A DNA stretch of 64,000 bases from Flavobacterium subsaxonicum WB 4.1-42 = DSM 21790 (GCF_000422725.1 NZ_AUGP01000028.1:1-64000); one strand, 5' to 3'. Positions 8,206 through 17,564 are shown, counted from the stretch's first letter. Program-made: numbers and translations. The notes: generated by a model not told the origin, from the sequence alone.

Positions 8206-8895
8206 TTATTGCGAACAGTAGCAAGGTTTTATACCAAAGGTATAGGTTAATGTAAAGCCAGAGAATACGTACCAGTCGTTACTCTCCAGGTTGCCTATTC
8301 TTAAATTGGCGTATTTATTGTCAGACGGGTTACTGCCATCTAAATTATCTGTAAACGTGTAGCGTGCACCAACTTCAAACCCAAGCACAAAGTTTTTGGC
8401 AATGTGCGCCTTTACGCCAACCGTCATGGGTATGGCAAGGCCACTGCCGTTATCTACGTCTTTAGCTCTCTGGCTGTTGCTTTCTATAATATTCTCATCA
8501 TACATAAAGTAGCTAAGGCCACCGTATATATAAGGTGTCATTTTAAAGCCTTCTTCGTGCAAATTAAAGTCAAGAAAATTGAATTCAAGGCCTAAAGATA
8601 CTTCTTTTACTTCATTTTCAAACTGCTTGCCTCTTTGTTTACGGCCGGGCACATCAGAGTTATCATCGTTAGATGTAATGCGGCCATACGTTGCCGATGC
8701 CCTCCAGGCATGGCGCGGGCTTCGGTTCCATTTATAAACAAGGCCTAATGCAAGCTTTTCGGGCGCAACATAAGTTGTTGGCCCTATGTCTCCAATGTAA
8801 TTGGCACCACCAACAAAAAGCCCCAGTTCGTTAATCTGGGCTTGTGCCTGTGTAGCTGTTACAATTAAGAATAATACAAATAGTATGCGTTTCAT
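8206..8895 (-). CDS. DUF6089 family outer-membrane beta-barrel protein
   Basis: 229 residues with a signal peptide (MKRILFVLFLIVTATQAQAQ) followed by INELGLFVGGANYIGDIG, the family start. The remainder shows beta-barrel periodicity and ends with GFTLTYTFGIKPCYCSQ. Members sit just upstream of uppS-bamA in many Flavobacteriia, as here. The function is not known; the size suggests a small 8-stranded barrel. The stop is one base from the uppS start. Confidence 0.85.
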   Translation of the reverse strand: MKRILFVLFLIVTATQAQAQINELGLFVGGANYIGDIGPTTYVAPEKLALGLVYKWNRSPRHAWRASATYGRITSNDDNSDVPGRKQRGKQFENEVKEVSLGLEFNFLDFNLHEEGFKMTPYIYGGLSYFMYDENIIESNSQRAKDVDNGSGLAIPMTVGVKAHIAKNFVLGFEVGARYTFTDNLDGSNPSDNKYANLRIGNLESNDWYVFSGFTLTYTFGIKPCYCSQ

Positions 8896-8951
8896 TAAAT
8901 GAAAATTGGGTGCAAATATAACAATATAGATTTCTAAATAGCCTAACTATA

Positions 8952-8993
8952 TACATTTTACAAGCTATTTAATTTTACAAATCGTAAAATGTA
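8952..8993. repeat. 10-bp inverted repeat between nadK and DUF6089
   Basis: TACATTTTAC (8952-8961) and GTAAAATGTA (8984-8993) are perfect reverse complements 22 bases apart, in the 158-bp spacer downstream of nadK and upstream of the DUF6089-uppS-bamA operon. There is no T run, so it may be an operator-like dyad or a leader hairpin rather than a terminator. Confidence 0.4.
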
Positions 8994-9053
8994 CAGACTT
9001 GAAAACGGAAGAAGTGCTAATGTAGTATGTATGCAGAGGTAATTTGGCAAAAA

Positions 9054-9938
9054 TTAATTTCGTTTGTCTTCGCCCCAAAGTAGTTTTTTACGAAGGGTAT
9101 CCAGGAATTTTTCCTGCGGAAACTCGACAAGGTTAATTTTAAAGCTGCCTTTTTTAATGCTAAGCACCGTTTCTACATCTACAGATTCTATGCGAGAATC
9201 TAACGATATAAGGTGCTGCTCTTCGCGGCTGCTTACCGTAAGCTCAATCTCGGTATCATCGGGTATTACCAGCGGGCGCGCATTAAGGTTGTGCGGGGCA
9301 ATAGGGGTAATTACAAGGCTGTTTACATCGGGCGTTAGTATAGGGCCGCCACAGCTAAGCGAATACCCTGTAGACCCTGTAGGGGTAGAGATTATAAGGC
9401 CATCTGCCCAGTACGAGTTTAAATGGTCTCCGTTAAGTTTAACATCTATGGTAATCATAGAGGTGGTGTCTTTGCGGCTAACAGTTATCTCGTTAAGGGC
9501 ATAATCTAAATAATCAGGGTTAAGGCTTTTGCCTTTATAATCTATGGTTAGCAGGCTGCGTGGCGAAATTTTATACTGGTTTTCAAAAATAAGGGGCAGT
9601 AGGGTTTCTATGTTTTCCTGCTGTACGGTGGCTAAAAAGCCCAGCCTGCCTGCGTTAATACCAATTATTGGTATGTTTTTATTTCTAACCAGTGTAGCGG
9701 CGCGCAGCATAGTGCCGTCTCCGCCAATGCTTATAAACATATCAAAACCTTCGTCCAGGTCTTCGTGGCCGGTAAAAACACTAAAAGGTTTATCCAGTAA
9801 ATTTTTTTCTTTAAGTACGTTGTAATAGTTGCTCTCAAAAACAACCTCAGGGTTGTAGGTAGTAAAAACCGCAAGCAGCTTTTGTATAATATCCTCTGTA
9901 TTGTCTTTGTAATATTGGCCGTAAACAGCAATTTTCAT
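9054..9938 (-). CDS. nadK: NAD kinase
   Basis: 294 residues. It phosphorylates NAD to NADP in the cytoplasm. The GGDGT motif (residues 72-76) for phosphate binding, the LNEITVSRK motif near 148, and TPTGSTGYSLSCGGP near 181 are the conserved blocks of the family. The length is normal. Two bases separate it from the CBS-domain gene upstream (stop 9941), so the two are probably co-transcribed; this order (pdxJ divergent, CBS, nadK, DUF6089, uppS, bamA) is, as far as I recall, typical of flavobacteria. Confidence 0.96.
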   Translation of the reverse strand: MKIAVYGQYYKDNTEDIIQKLLAVFTTYNPEVVFESNYYNVLKEKNLLDKPFSVFTGHEDLDEGFDMFISIGGDGTMLRAATLVRNKNIPIIGINAGRLGFLATVQQENIETLLPLIFENQYKISPRSLLTIDYKGKSLNPDYLDYALNEITVSRKDTTSMITIDVKLNGDHLNSYWADGLIISTPTGSTGYSLSCGGPILTPDVNSLVITPIAPHNLNARPLVIPDDTEIELTVSSREEQHLISLDSRIESVDVETVLSIKKGSFKINLVEFPQEKFLDTLRKKLLWGEDKRN

Positions 9939-9940
9939 AA

Positions 9941-10600
9941 TTAGATATTGAGGTATTTATCAAGATAGTCAGAGCGGTCTTTAAGCGTATTTAAGTAAGC
10001 ATCTTCCTGGTGCTCTGTAATAATATCGTAGTTATAGCGCCTAAAGGTCTGAATAATTTCGCTCAGGCCGCCAAGGCTAATTTTAACGGTAATCTGTACC
10101 TTATCCATGCTGGCTTCAGATACAAAAAGGCCCAATAGCCTGCCGTTGTTGCTTTCTACAATTTGGGCAACCTCGCTCATGCTGTACTCTAAAACACCTT
10201 TTTCTACCACAAGTATGCCGCCGGCCTCTTTAAGAAAAGGGGTCTGGTCAAAAAATTTGATAATATCGGTAATTTCGTAGTAGCCCAGGTATTTGTTCTC
10301 GGCGCTAAGCACAGGTACAAGGTTGGTTTCGTTCTTGGCAAAAACCTCAAGCACATCCAGCCACACAGTAGTGTCCCTAACAAAAAAACGCTCAAAATTA
10401 AAGCGGATATCGTCCATGGTCTTTTCAATATCCATCAGCTCTACATCTTCAGATCCGGCACAGCCAATATATACACCGTCTTCCAGCACCGGAAAGTGCG
10501 AAAATGGATATTCGGCAAACAGGTCCTGCGCATCGGCAACCGTATCGGTGGTTCTCAGCGCTTTAATGTTAGTGTTTAAAAAATCGGTAATTTCGTTCAT
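9941..10600 (-). CDS. CBS domain-containing protein
   Basis: 219 residues from ATG at 10600; a GTG three codons upstream (10609) is possible but less likely. Two CBS motifs fill the first ~120 residues (TVADAQDLFAEYPFSHFPVLEDGVYIGCAG and VLEVFAKNETNLVPVLSAENKYLGYYEI). The C-terminal ~85 residues look like an ACT-type regulatory module (GGILVVEKGV, VQITVKISLGGLSEIIQTFRRYNYDI). CBS pairs usually sense adenosyl ligands; adjacency to NAD kinase suggests a role near nucleotide metabolism, which is only a guess from context. Confidence 0.85.
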   Translation of the reverse strand: MNEITDFLNTNIKALRTTDTVADAQDLFAEYPFSHFPVLEDGVYIGCAGSEDVELMDIEKTMDDIRFNFERFFVRDTTVWLDVLEVFAKNETNLVPVLSAENKYLGYYEITDIIKFFDQTPFLKEAGGILVVEKGVLEYSMSEVAQIVESNNGRLLGLFVSEASMDKVQITVKISLGGLSEIIQTFRRYNYDIITEHQEDAYLNTLKDRSDYLDKYLNI

Positions 10601-10699
10601 GGGGGTCACAATAATTTATATGCAAAATAATGAAAAATAAGCATAATCAGCCCCTTTTACTTTGTATTTTTGTGTTACAAAAGATATTTTGCAACATAT

Positions 10700-11413
10700 A
10701 TGGCTAAATTAAGCGTAAATATAAACAAAATTGCCACCCTTAGAAACTCACGCGGCGGCAATGTACCTAACCTGCTACAGGTAGCGGCAGATGTTCAGAA
10801 ATTTGGTGCACAGGGTGTTACCATACACCCAAGGCCCGATGAAAGACACATAAGATACCAGGATGCGCGCGACCTTGTGCCGGTGGTTTACACCGAATAT
10901 AATATAGAAGGCAACCCCATTCGCGAATTTATAGACCTGGTTTTAGAAACAAAACCCACGCAGGTTACCCTGGTGCCTGATGCCGATGATGCCATTACAA
11001 GCAATGCCGGCTGGGATACTATAAAACATAAAAGTTTTTTACAGGAAGTTACACAGGAGTTTAAGCAAAACGGTATTCGCGTGTCTATTTTTGTAGATCC
11101 GGACCTTGCTATGGTTGAGGGTGCACTGGCAACCGGTGCCGAGCGTATTGAGTTGTATACCGAAGCTTTTGCCCACGAATATGGTTTGGGTAACGAAAAA
11201 GGTATACTGCCTTATGTGGCTGCTGCCGAACTGGCGCAACAACTGGGCCTTGGCCTTAACGCCGGGCACGACCTGAGCCTGGATAATATTAAGTTTTTTA
11301 AACAAAACATTCCCGGGTTGCTGGAGGTATCTATAGGCCACGCGCTTATTGCTGAGGCTTTGTACCTTGGCCTGGATAATGTGGTTAATATGTACCTGCA
11401 AAAATTAAAATAA
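10700..11413 (+). CDS. pdxJ: Pyridoxine 5'-phosphate synthase
   Basis: 237 residues. It condenses 1-deoxyxylulose 5-phosphate with 3-amino-2-oxopropyl phosphate in vitamin B6 synthesis. KLSVNINKIATLRNSRGG at the start, GVTIHPRPDERHIR, the ELYTEAFA region and LNAGHDLSLDNI are conserved PdxJ blocks. The start is ATG at 10700 (MAKLSVN); the reading frame extends upstream to TTG at 10670, but that overlaps a TATTTTTG box (10665-10672) that looks like the -7 promoter element. One base separates its stop from the hydrolase downstream. Confidence 0.95.
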   Translation: MAKLSVNINKIATLRNSRGGNVPNLLQVAADVQKFGAQGVTIHPRPDERHIRYQDARDLVPVVYTEYNIEGNPIREFIDLVLETKPTQVTLVPDADDAITSNAGWDTIKHKSFLQEVTQEFKQNGIRVSIFVDPDLAMVEGALATGAERIELYTEAFAHEYGLGNEKGILPYVAAAELAQQLGLGLNAGHDLSLDNIKFFKQNIPGLLEVSIGHALIAEALYLGLDNVVNMYLQKLK

Positions 11414-11414
11414 T

Positions 11415-12176
11415 ATGTTGCACTCAAGAATAGAGGGCGAGGGCAAACCCCTTGTTATTATACATGGTTTTATGGGCATGAGCGATAACTGGAAAACCCT
11501 GGGCGGGCAATATGCTGCCAACGGTTTCCAGGTGCATGCGCTGGATATGCGCAACCACGGCAAGAGTTTTCATAGCGATGTTTTTACTTATGATGCTATG
11601 GTGCAGGATATTGTTGAGTACTGTGCCGAAAATAATTTAGAAAAAATAGACCTGATAGGCCACTCGATGGGGGGTAAGGTTGGGATGTTTTTAGCTATTA
11701 AGCACCCTGAATTGCTGGATAAGCTTGTGGTAGCAGATATTGCGCCTAAATATTATCAGCCGCACCACCAGACCGAACTTGCTGCGCTTAATGCGGTAGA
11801 TTTTAGCCAAAAACCCGACCGTAATGCAGTTGAGGCTGTTATGGCAGAATATATTAATGATGCCGGTACACGCCAGTTTTTAATGAAAAACCTCTATTGG
11901 AAAAAGCCGGGCCAGCTGGATTTTAGGTTTAACCTGTCGGTTTTTAATACCTCTATAGATAGTATTGGCGAAGTGCTGCCGGAAGGCAGTGTGTTTAACG
12001 GTTCAACACTTTTTTTAAGAGGCGACAGGTCTAAATACATTCAGGACACTGACCTTGATTTGATAAAATTGCATTTTCCTGCTTTCGAAATTAAAACCAT
12101 ATCCAACTCCGGCCACTGGGTACATGCCGAAAACCCTAAAGAGTTTTTAGAGTATACTTTGGAGTTTTTAAAGTAA
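11415..12176 (+). CDS. Alpha/beta fold hydrolase (YbfF-like esterase)
   Basis: 253 residues with the alpha/beta hydrolase core: oxyanion loop HGFMGMSDNW, nucleophile elbow GHSMGG (Ser84), and catalytic His234 in SGHWVHAENP. The DMRNHGKS segment is typical of the YbfF/esterase subgroup. The natural substrate is unknown. It follows pdxJ by one base and is probably translated from the same mRNA. No signal peptide, so cytoplasmic. Confidence 0.88.
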   Translation: MLHSRIEGEGKPLVIIHGFMGMSDNWKTLGGQYAANGFQVHALDMRNHGKSFHSDVFTYDAMVQDIVEYCAENNLEKIDLIGHSMGGKVGMFLAIKHPELLDKLVVADIAPKYYQPHHQTELAALNAVDFSQKPDRNAVEAVMAEYINDAGTRQFLMKNLYWKKPGQLDFRFNLSVFNTSIDSIGEVLPEGSVFNGSTLFLRGDRSKYIQDTDLDLIKLHFPAFEIKTISNSGHWVHAENPKEFLEYTLEFLK

Positions 12177-12184
12177 TGACTTTT

Positions 12185-12352
12185 CAGTAGGCAGTCGCAG
12201 TCACAGTTTTCAGTCGTGTTGGATACGGGATGTCATCCTGAGCGCAGCGCAGCGGAGTCGAAGGATCTCAATAATCAATTTAGATTAAGATTCCTCGTTC
12301 GTCGGAATGGCATATTGCGATTGAAAACTGCGACTGCGAATGGAAACTGATA
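12185..12352. repeat. Intergenic inverted-repeat element in a convergent spacer
   Basis: The spacer between the convergent hydrolase and AsmA-like genes is filled by an imperfect inverted repeat. The left arm carries CAGTCGCAGTCACAGTTTTC (12192-12211) and the right arm the complementary GAAAACTGCGACTGCGAATG (12323-12342). Inside are a TGTCATCCTGAGCGCAG...GGAGTCGAAGGATCTC segment and its partial complement AGATTCCTCGTTCGTCGGAATG. The same arm words recur at 26535-26558 and 54503-54777. Confidence 0.65.
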
Positions 12353-12360
12353 GCTTAAAA

Positions 12361-13914
12361 CTACGTCACAATCTTCGGCAGCACGGTTTGTTTAAGTCCC
12401 TGCATTACAAACTTCCATAAAAAGTTAAAGACCGATTTGTCTTTAGAGCGGTCAACGGCAACATTCACTTTTTTAAGTTCGCCATCGGTATCATTTTTAA
12501 CCAGCAGGTTGCCCAGGGCACTTACCACCTTGTTTTTCTTTTTACCGTCTTTTTTATAAATGCCCACCTTAAGATCATCATAATCTATAGAAAAAGTACC
12601 CGTGGCATTTTCGCGGTTACCGTTAAAAACAAAGCGCACATCGTTAAGAGTGCCGGTAGTGGTGGCATTCATTAACGGTTTAGAGACCGGATTGACCTCT
12701 TCGCTCTTTATATTTTGCAGGCGGCCGGTAATAGTAAAGGCATCGCTAACATCGGGAGTGGAAAAAGACCAGTTAACCTTTAACGGCGCCGATTTCATAA
12801 ACAGGCATTCCACATCTATAGTAGTGCGCGGCAGTTTACCTTTGTTAACAGGGCTGTAAATATTGGCTGCCGTGGCATAAAATTTCGAAAAGCTAACCTT
12901 TGCAGCAGGCTTATTAAAATTAAGCTGTTCCTCATACACCACAAGGCTATTTTTAATAAGCAGCTTATCTACCTTTAAATCAAATTTTAACGAGCGCAGC
13001 AATTCGCTGTAAAGCTTTTTGCGGCTTGGGTCGTCTGCGGGTTCTTTGCTTCGGTAAATATTAGCATCAATTTTATTGAGCACCACCTGCGGGGTGTGTA
13101 CGTACAGCGTATCTCGTATAAAACCCCAGTCGAGCTTGGGTATCGATATATCTTGAGCCTTAAGGTTAAACTGGTCGAGCTCTTTAGGCAGGCTGTTAGA
13201 GAATTGTTTGCGCGATTGTTTGGGCAGCATCTTAAAGCTGTTGATGGCCAGGGTACTATCGGTACTGTTAATCTTGTTAGCAGTAATGGTGTAGTACGGG
13301 CCGGCATCATAAAAGAGGCTGTCGCAGGTAAGGCGGTAATCGCGGTAGCGTACCGGTACGTTATCATCTACCGTAGTGCTGTCTACCTTAATTTTATAAA
13401 GGTTAAAATTAATGTTGCTGGCTTTAAGCTTAAAACCTTTCTTTTCGTCCAACATTTTAAAATTACCCCTTGTAATGGTAAGGCTTCCGGTTTGTATGGC
13501 CTGCCTAAACGGTTTTTCTATATCGCTTTCTATGTTATATTTTTTTTCGCGATGGTACATTATAATCTCGGGCTTGTCTATGGTAACGCTCCGGGCAACA
13601 ATGCGGTCGTTCTTAAAAAACTGCCATAAGCTAATGCCGCTAACGCCAATAGATTCTATCTGCCCAAAAATGCCATTTTTAACCGCTGCCGCAATACTGT
13701 CTTTAGGTGCCAGGGCAGCGTTACGCATAATAAAGCTTCCGCCAAGCACATCAATGTCAAGGTTGGTGTAGCTAACATTGTACGGAAAATCCTTTTCCTT
13801 TTTTAAGATGGAAGGCAGTTTTTTAGAAATGTAGTAGCTAACACCGTAATTGGCAAGCACAAGCAGCAGTATAAGGCTAAGCGCAACAATGGCTATTTTT
13901 TTTAAAATTCGCAT
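12361..13914 (-). CDS. AsmA/DUF748-like envelope protein
   Basis: 517 residues starting at ATG 13914 (MRILKKIAIVALSLILLLVLANYGVSYYI, one N-terminal transmembrane segment). An upstream start 17 codons earlier has no support. The rest is a long beta-rich region without catalytic motifs (YTNLDIDVLGGSFIMRNAAL, repeated TIDKPEI/LTITRGNF-like strands), resembling the repeated-beta-groove AsmA/TamB/YhdP class thought to carry lipids between the inner and outer membranes. The assignment rests on overall pattern, not on a diagnostic motif. It is monocistronic, convergent with the hydrolase. Confidence 0.6.
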   Translation of the reverse strand: MRILKKIAIVALSLILLLVLANYGVSYYISKKLPSILKKEKDFPYNVSYTNLDIDVLGGSFIMRNAALAPKDSIAAAVKNGIFGQIESIGVSGISLWQFFKNDRIVARSVTIDKPEIIMYHREKKYNIESDIEKPFRQAIQTGSLTITRGNFKMLDEKKGFKLKASNINFNLYKIKVDSTTVDDNVPVRYRDYRLTCDSLFYDAGPYYTITANKINSTDSTLAINSFKMLPKQSRKQFSNSLPKELDQFNLKAQDISIPKLDWGFIRDTLYVHTPQVVLNKIDANIYRSKEPADDPSRKKLYSELLRSLKFDLKVDKLLIKNSLVVYEEQLNFNKPAAKVSFSKFYATAANIYSPVNKGKLPRTTIDVECLFMKSAPLKVNWSFSTPDVSDAFTITGRLQNIKSEEVNPVSKPLMNATTTGTLNDVRFVFNGNRENATGTFSIDYDDLKVGIYKKDGKKKNKVVSALGNLLVKNDTDGELKKVNVAVDRSKDKSVFNFLWKFVMQGLKQTVLPKIVT

Positions 13915-14221
13915 TTTTGTGATAAATATGACGGAATTTACTACCAAATTTTGAGGGAGCCACAAACTTTGTGTTTTAATTAATATATGTTGAATTTGAG
14001 TTAAAAGGTAGATTTATAGTTATTTGCTGAATTTTTTAACTATTGATTTGCTAAAATTTAATGAAAATTTGTGAGTATTTATCAGAATTTATATGTAATT
14101 TTTGATAAATAAATTATTATGAATGCATAATATTTTTGCCTCAATCGTTGTAGAATCCATAATTTATTATAAATTTGAAGTAAAGATTATTAAATTGACA
14201 AATTAACCCTCTTACAAACCT

Positions 14222-15466
14222 ATGAGAAAACTATTATCCTTAACAATGATGGCGCTGGCAGCAAGCTCTGCCTTTGCAGGTGGATACCGTGTTAGCCTCC
14301 AGGGACAAAAACAATTGGCTATGGGCCATACCGGCGTTGCTGTGGTAAACAGTGCCGAGGTATTGTTTTTTAACCCGGCTGGAGCCGCTTACTTAAAAGA
14401 CCGTTTTAACTTTTCGGCCGGAGCAAATGGGCTGTTTGCAAAAACCAAGTTCCAGAACGAAACGTACAACTGGACCAACTCTACAGATAACTTTGGCACC
14501 CCGTTCGAGGTATATGCTTCGTACCGCGCTACCGACTGGTTAACCGTTGGCCTTGCAGTATATAGCCCATACGGCAGCGCCGTAGAGTGGGATCAGGACT
14601 GGCAGGGATCACACCTTGTAAATAATATAGACCTTCAGGCAATTTACATACAGCCAACCGTTGCCATTAAGGTTAACGACCGTTTTAGTGTTGGTGGTGG
14701 GCCTATATTTGTTACCGGTAGTGTAAACTTTAACCGTAACCTAACCAGGAGCCTTACCGATGAGCAGGGTAACAGGTCTGACGTTACCGTTGATGCCAAA
14801 GGTGTTACTGCCTGGGGCTGGGATGCCGGTTTTATGTTTAACCCGATTGATGGTGTAAGGCTTGGTGTTAACTACAGGAGCGAAATTACGATGGAAGCCC
14901 GCGATGGCGATGCTACCTTCCACGATTTGCCTGCCTTTGCACAAGGTACCTACCAAAACACACAATTTGATGCTGATTTACCATTGCCTGCTGAGTTAAC
15001 TGCGGGTATATCGGTAGAAATTACAGATAAATGGTTAGTAGCTTTTGATTATAATATGGCATTTTGGCATGTGTATGATGCATTGACTATTAGCTTTGCT
15101 AACGGTACGCCAACATCGGTTAACCCGCGTAACTATAAAGATGCCGGTACGTACAGGTTTGGTACACAGTTTAAACCGAATGAAAAATTCGCGTTCCGTG
15201 CTGGTTGGTACTTTGACGAAAGCCCTGTACAGGATGGCTATTTTGCTCCGGAAACACCAAGAAACGATTCTATGGGCTTTACCGGTGGTTTAACCTACCA
15301 GATTAATCCTAAACTGGGTATCGACTTCTCGTTCCTTTACCTTCACTTCGATGAGACTAATAATTCATACAATTATTACAGCGAAGATGGCAGCCTTGTA
15401 TCGTTTGGCGGTACCTACAAAAACACGGTGTTTTCTCCGGGCCTTGGTTTAACGTATAGCTTTTAA
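14222..15466 (+). CDS. OmpP1/FadL family outer-membrane transporter
   Basis: 414 residues with signal peptide (MRKLLSLTMMALAASSAFAG). GGYRVSLQGQKQLAMGHTG and the NPAG motif near residue 57 (VLFFNPAGAAYL) are hallmarks of FadL-type barrels that import hydrophobic compounds such as long-chain fatty acids. The C-terminus ends in Phe (PGLGLTYSF), as expected for an outer-membrane barrel. The gene is followed by the SGNH lipoprotein after 11 bases, forming a likely operon for lipid uptake and hydrolysis. A TATTTTTG -7 box lies at 14131-14138, but its TTG partner is 26 bases away, a little far. Confidence 0.93.
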   Translation: MRKLLSLTMMALAASSAFAGGYRVSLQGQKQLAMGHTGVAVVNSAEVLFFNPAGAAYLKDRFNFSAGANGLFAKTKFQNETYNWTNSTDNFGTPFEVYASYRATDWLTVGLAVYSPYGSAVEWDQDWQGSHLVNNIDLQAIYIQPTVAIKVNDRFSVGGGPIFVTGSVNFNRNLTRSLTDEQGNRSDVTVDAKGVTAWGWDAGFMFNPIDGVRLGVNYRSEITMEARDGDATFHDLPAFAQGTYQNTQFDADLPLPAELTAGISVEITDKWLVAFDYNMAFWHVYDALTISFANGTPTSVNPRNYKDAGTYRFGTQFKPNEKFAFRAGWYFDESPVQDGYFAPETPRNDSMGFTGGLTYQINPKLGIDFSFLYLHFDETNNSYNYYSEDGSLVSFGGTYKNTVFSPGLGLTYSF

Positions 15467-15477
15467 TTAAAAATTCC

Positions 15478-17022
15478 ATGAAAAATAAATTTATATATTT
15501 AGCAGTGCTTGCTGCCGGTTTTGCAGCCTGCGAACCGGAGTTTGAAAACGAAGTAACCAATGCTGATTACAGCGCAGGCGATGCTGATTTTACAACCTAT
15601 GTAGCTGTTGGTAACTCGCTTACCGCCGGTTATATGGATGGCACGGTGTCGCGTATTGGCCAGTCGTATTCATACCCAAGCTTGCTGGCACAGCAATTTG
15701 CAGTAGTGGGTGGCGGTGCTTTTACACAGCCGTCGTATGAAGAGGATGTTAACAACCTTGGGGGCATTAGTGGCCTGCCGGGTTTTAATACCCGATTAAT
15801 TTTAGATGCCTCTGCCGGAGCACCGGAGCCTATTGCGGGTACTTCTACCGTAACGCTTGCAGCACAGGCTAAGGCGTATAATAATATGGGTGTGCCGGGT
15901 GCAAAATCGTACCATCTTTTAGCTGCCGGCTACGGTAATGCTGCCGGTGTTGCATTGGGGCAGGCTAACCCGTATTTTGTGCGCCACGCCACATCAGCCT
16001 CTACAACCGTACTGGCCGATGCTATGTCTTTAAATCCAACCTTTTTTACCAACTGGATTGGCAGTAACGATGTGTTGCTGTATGCTATTGCCGGTGGTAC
16101 GGGTGTAAACCAGGCGGGTAACCAAAACCCTGCTACCTATGCCCAGAACGATATTACAGATCCGGGTGTGTTTGCAAGTGCTTATTCTACCATTGTAAAT
16201 ACATTGGTTAGCGGTGGTGCAAAAGGGGTAATCGCTACTATACCAAATGTTACCTCTATACCGTATTTTACAACAGTGCCTTTCAATCCGCTAACAACGG
16301 CTTCTTTAGGAGGTTCTGCAACAGTGCAGCAATTAAATACATCGCTTTACGGCCCAATGAAACAGGTGCTTACGCTACTTGGTCAGGGAGACAGGCTTAA
16401 CCTGCTTTCTGAAACCGAAGGCAACCCTATACTTATTACCGATGAAACGCTTACTAACCTTGCACCTCAGTTAACGGCAGCCTTTACATCTGCGGGTTAC
16501 CCGCCTGCAACGGCTGCATTTATAGGTTCGGTTTACGGCCAGGCCAGGCAGGCTACCGCTACAGATCTTATTCTGCTGCCGGCAAGCTCGCTAATTGGCA
16601 CGGCTCCGGCAAACGTTCCGGCTCCGTTCAACGTGTATGGCGTAACCTATCCGTTACAGGATGGCAGCGTGCTTATACCGTCAGAAATTGCCATGATAAA
16701 CACGGCTACCAACTCGTTTAACAATACTATCAAACAGGTTGCAACGGCTAAAGGCCTGGCGCTTGCCGATATGAATGCTATACTTGCCCAACTGGTAACC
16801 GGCTTAACAACAGACGACGGACAGACCTATAACGCTGGCTATTTTAGCACCGCGCGTTTAAGTACTGCCTTGTTTTCTTTAGATGGTGTACACCCAAATG
16901 CAAGGGGCTATGCTGTTGTGGCTAACGAAATTATTAAGGTTATAAACATGCATTACAATGCTAAATTACCGGCAATAAATGCAGGCTATTATCCTGGGCC
17001 TACCATACTGCCTTCAAACTAA
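15478..17022 (+). CDS. SGNH/GDSL hydrolase family lipoprotein
   Basis: 514 residues. The N-terminus is a lipoprotein signal (lipobox GFAAC, lipidated Cys18). Block I is VAVGNSLTAGY with nucleophile Ser47; the WIGSND segment supplies the oxyanion Asn and DGVHPNARGY near the C-terminus supplies the Asp/His pair. This is the GNSL variant of the GDSL lipase fold. The 11-base gap to the FadL gene suggests that the esterase releases fatty acids which the porin imports, at the cell surface or in the periplasm. The substrate is unknown. Confidence 0.9.
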   Translation: MKNKFIYLAVLAAGFAACEPEFENEVTNADYSAGDADFTTYVAVGNSLTAGYMDGTVSRIGQSYSYPSLLAQQFAVVGGGAFTQPSYEEDVNNLGGISGLPGFNTRLILDASAGAPEPIAGTSTVTLAAQAKAYNNMGVPGAKSYHLLAAGYGNAAGVALGQANPYFVRHATSASTTVLADAMSLNPTFFTNWIGSNDVLLYAIAGGTGVNQAGNQNPATYAQNDITDPGVFASAYSTIVNTLVSGGAKGVIATIPNVTSIPYFTTVPFNPLTTASLGGSATVQQLNTSLYGPMKQVLTLLGQGDRLNLLSETEGNPILITDETLTNLAPQLTAAFTSAGYPPATAAFIGSVYGQARQATATDLILLPASSLIGTAPANVPAPFNVYGVTYPLQDGSVLIPSEIAMINTATNSFNNTIKQVATAKGLALADMNAILAQLVTGLTTDDGQTYNAGYFSTARLSTALFSLDGVHPNARGYAVVANEIIKVINMHYNAKLPAINAGYYPGPTILPSN

Positions 17023-17040
17023 ATTTTCAGAATATATTGT

Positions 17041-17075
17041 AAAAAGCATCGGAGATATCCGGTGCTTTTTTTATT
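17041..17075 (+). terminator. Terminator after the FadL-SGNH operon
   Basis: Imperfect stem AAAAGCATCGG/CCGGTGCTTTT with a small loop, followed by T-rich sequence. Confidence 0.75.
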
Positions 17076-17098
17076 TTTATCTAAATTATACATCACAC

Positions 17099-17437
17099 AT
17101 GAAAACGTTAATCAGTATTTTCTTCACAGCCGTATTTGTAGTGCTGCTGGCTTATTTTATGCCGGGCGTGCGGGTAAACAGTTTCTTTACGGCCATTATT
17201 GTAGCGCTGGTACTGGGGCTGCTCAACATCTTTATAAAGCCAATATTGGTGCTTTTTACACTGCCTGTCACTATTTTTACGCTGGGTTTGTTTTTGCTTG
17301 TCATAAACGCCATAATAGTGCTTTTATGTGCCCAATTGGTAGATGGCTTTGAGATTGCCGACTTTTGGCGTGCCCTGCTGTTTAGCCTTGTGCTGTCGTT
17401 TTGCCAGTCGTTGGTAGCCAGTTTGTCAGAAAAATAA
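17099..17437 (+). CDS. Small four-helix membrane protein (phage holin family 4 label)
   Basis: 112 residues from ATG at 17099 (MKTLISIFFTAVFVVLLAYF); the longer ORF from 16979 overlaps the SGNH gene and terminator. Three or four hydrophobic helices cover nearly the whole sequence, including FFTAIIVALVLGLLNIFIKPI and LPVTIFTLGLFLLVINAI, typical of the widespread DUF360/holin-4 family. Despite the family name it is a normal chromosomal gene with no phage neighbours. Function unknown. Confidence 0.85.
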   Translation: MKTLISIFFTAVFVVLLAYFMPGVRVNSFFTAIIVALVLGLLNIFIKPILVLFTLPVTIFTLGLFLLVINAIIVLLCAQLVDGFEIADFWRALLFSLVLSFCQSLVASLSEK

Positions 17438-17495
17438 ATTTGTCACAATTATTGCTATTCCTTTTGTCATAATGCCGGCGAGCGGCATTTTAAAA

Positions 17496-17527
17496 TTTGT
17501 ATGGGTTGCAAAAAAACTTTAATTTTG
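17496..17527 (+). promoter_or_regulatory. Promoter of tig (Bacteroidota type)
   Basis: TTTG at 17496-17499, a 20-base spacer, then TAATTTTG at 17520-17527 match the flavobacterial consensus TTG-N17-23-TAnnTTTG. Transcription would start near 17533, about 30 bases before the tig ATG. Confidence 0.65.
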
Positions 17528-17564
17528 GCAGCCATAATTTTATGGATATAAAACAATTGAACTA

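Noticed and set aside
17099-17437. Phage holin as sign of a prophage
   Set aside because: The family name is historical; no integrase, terminase or lysin is nearby.
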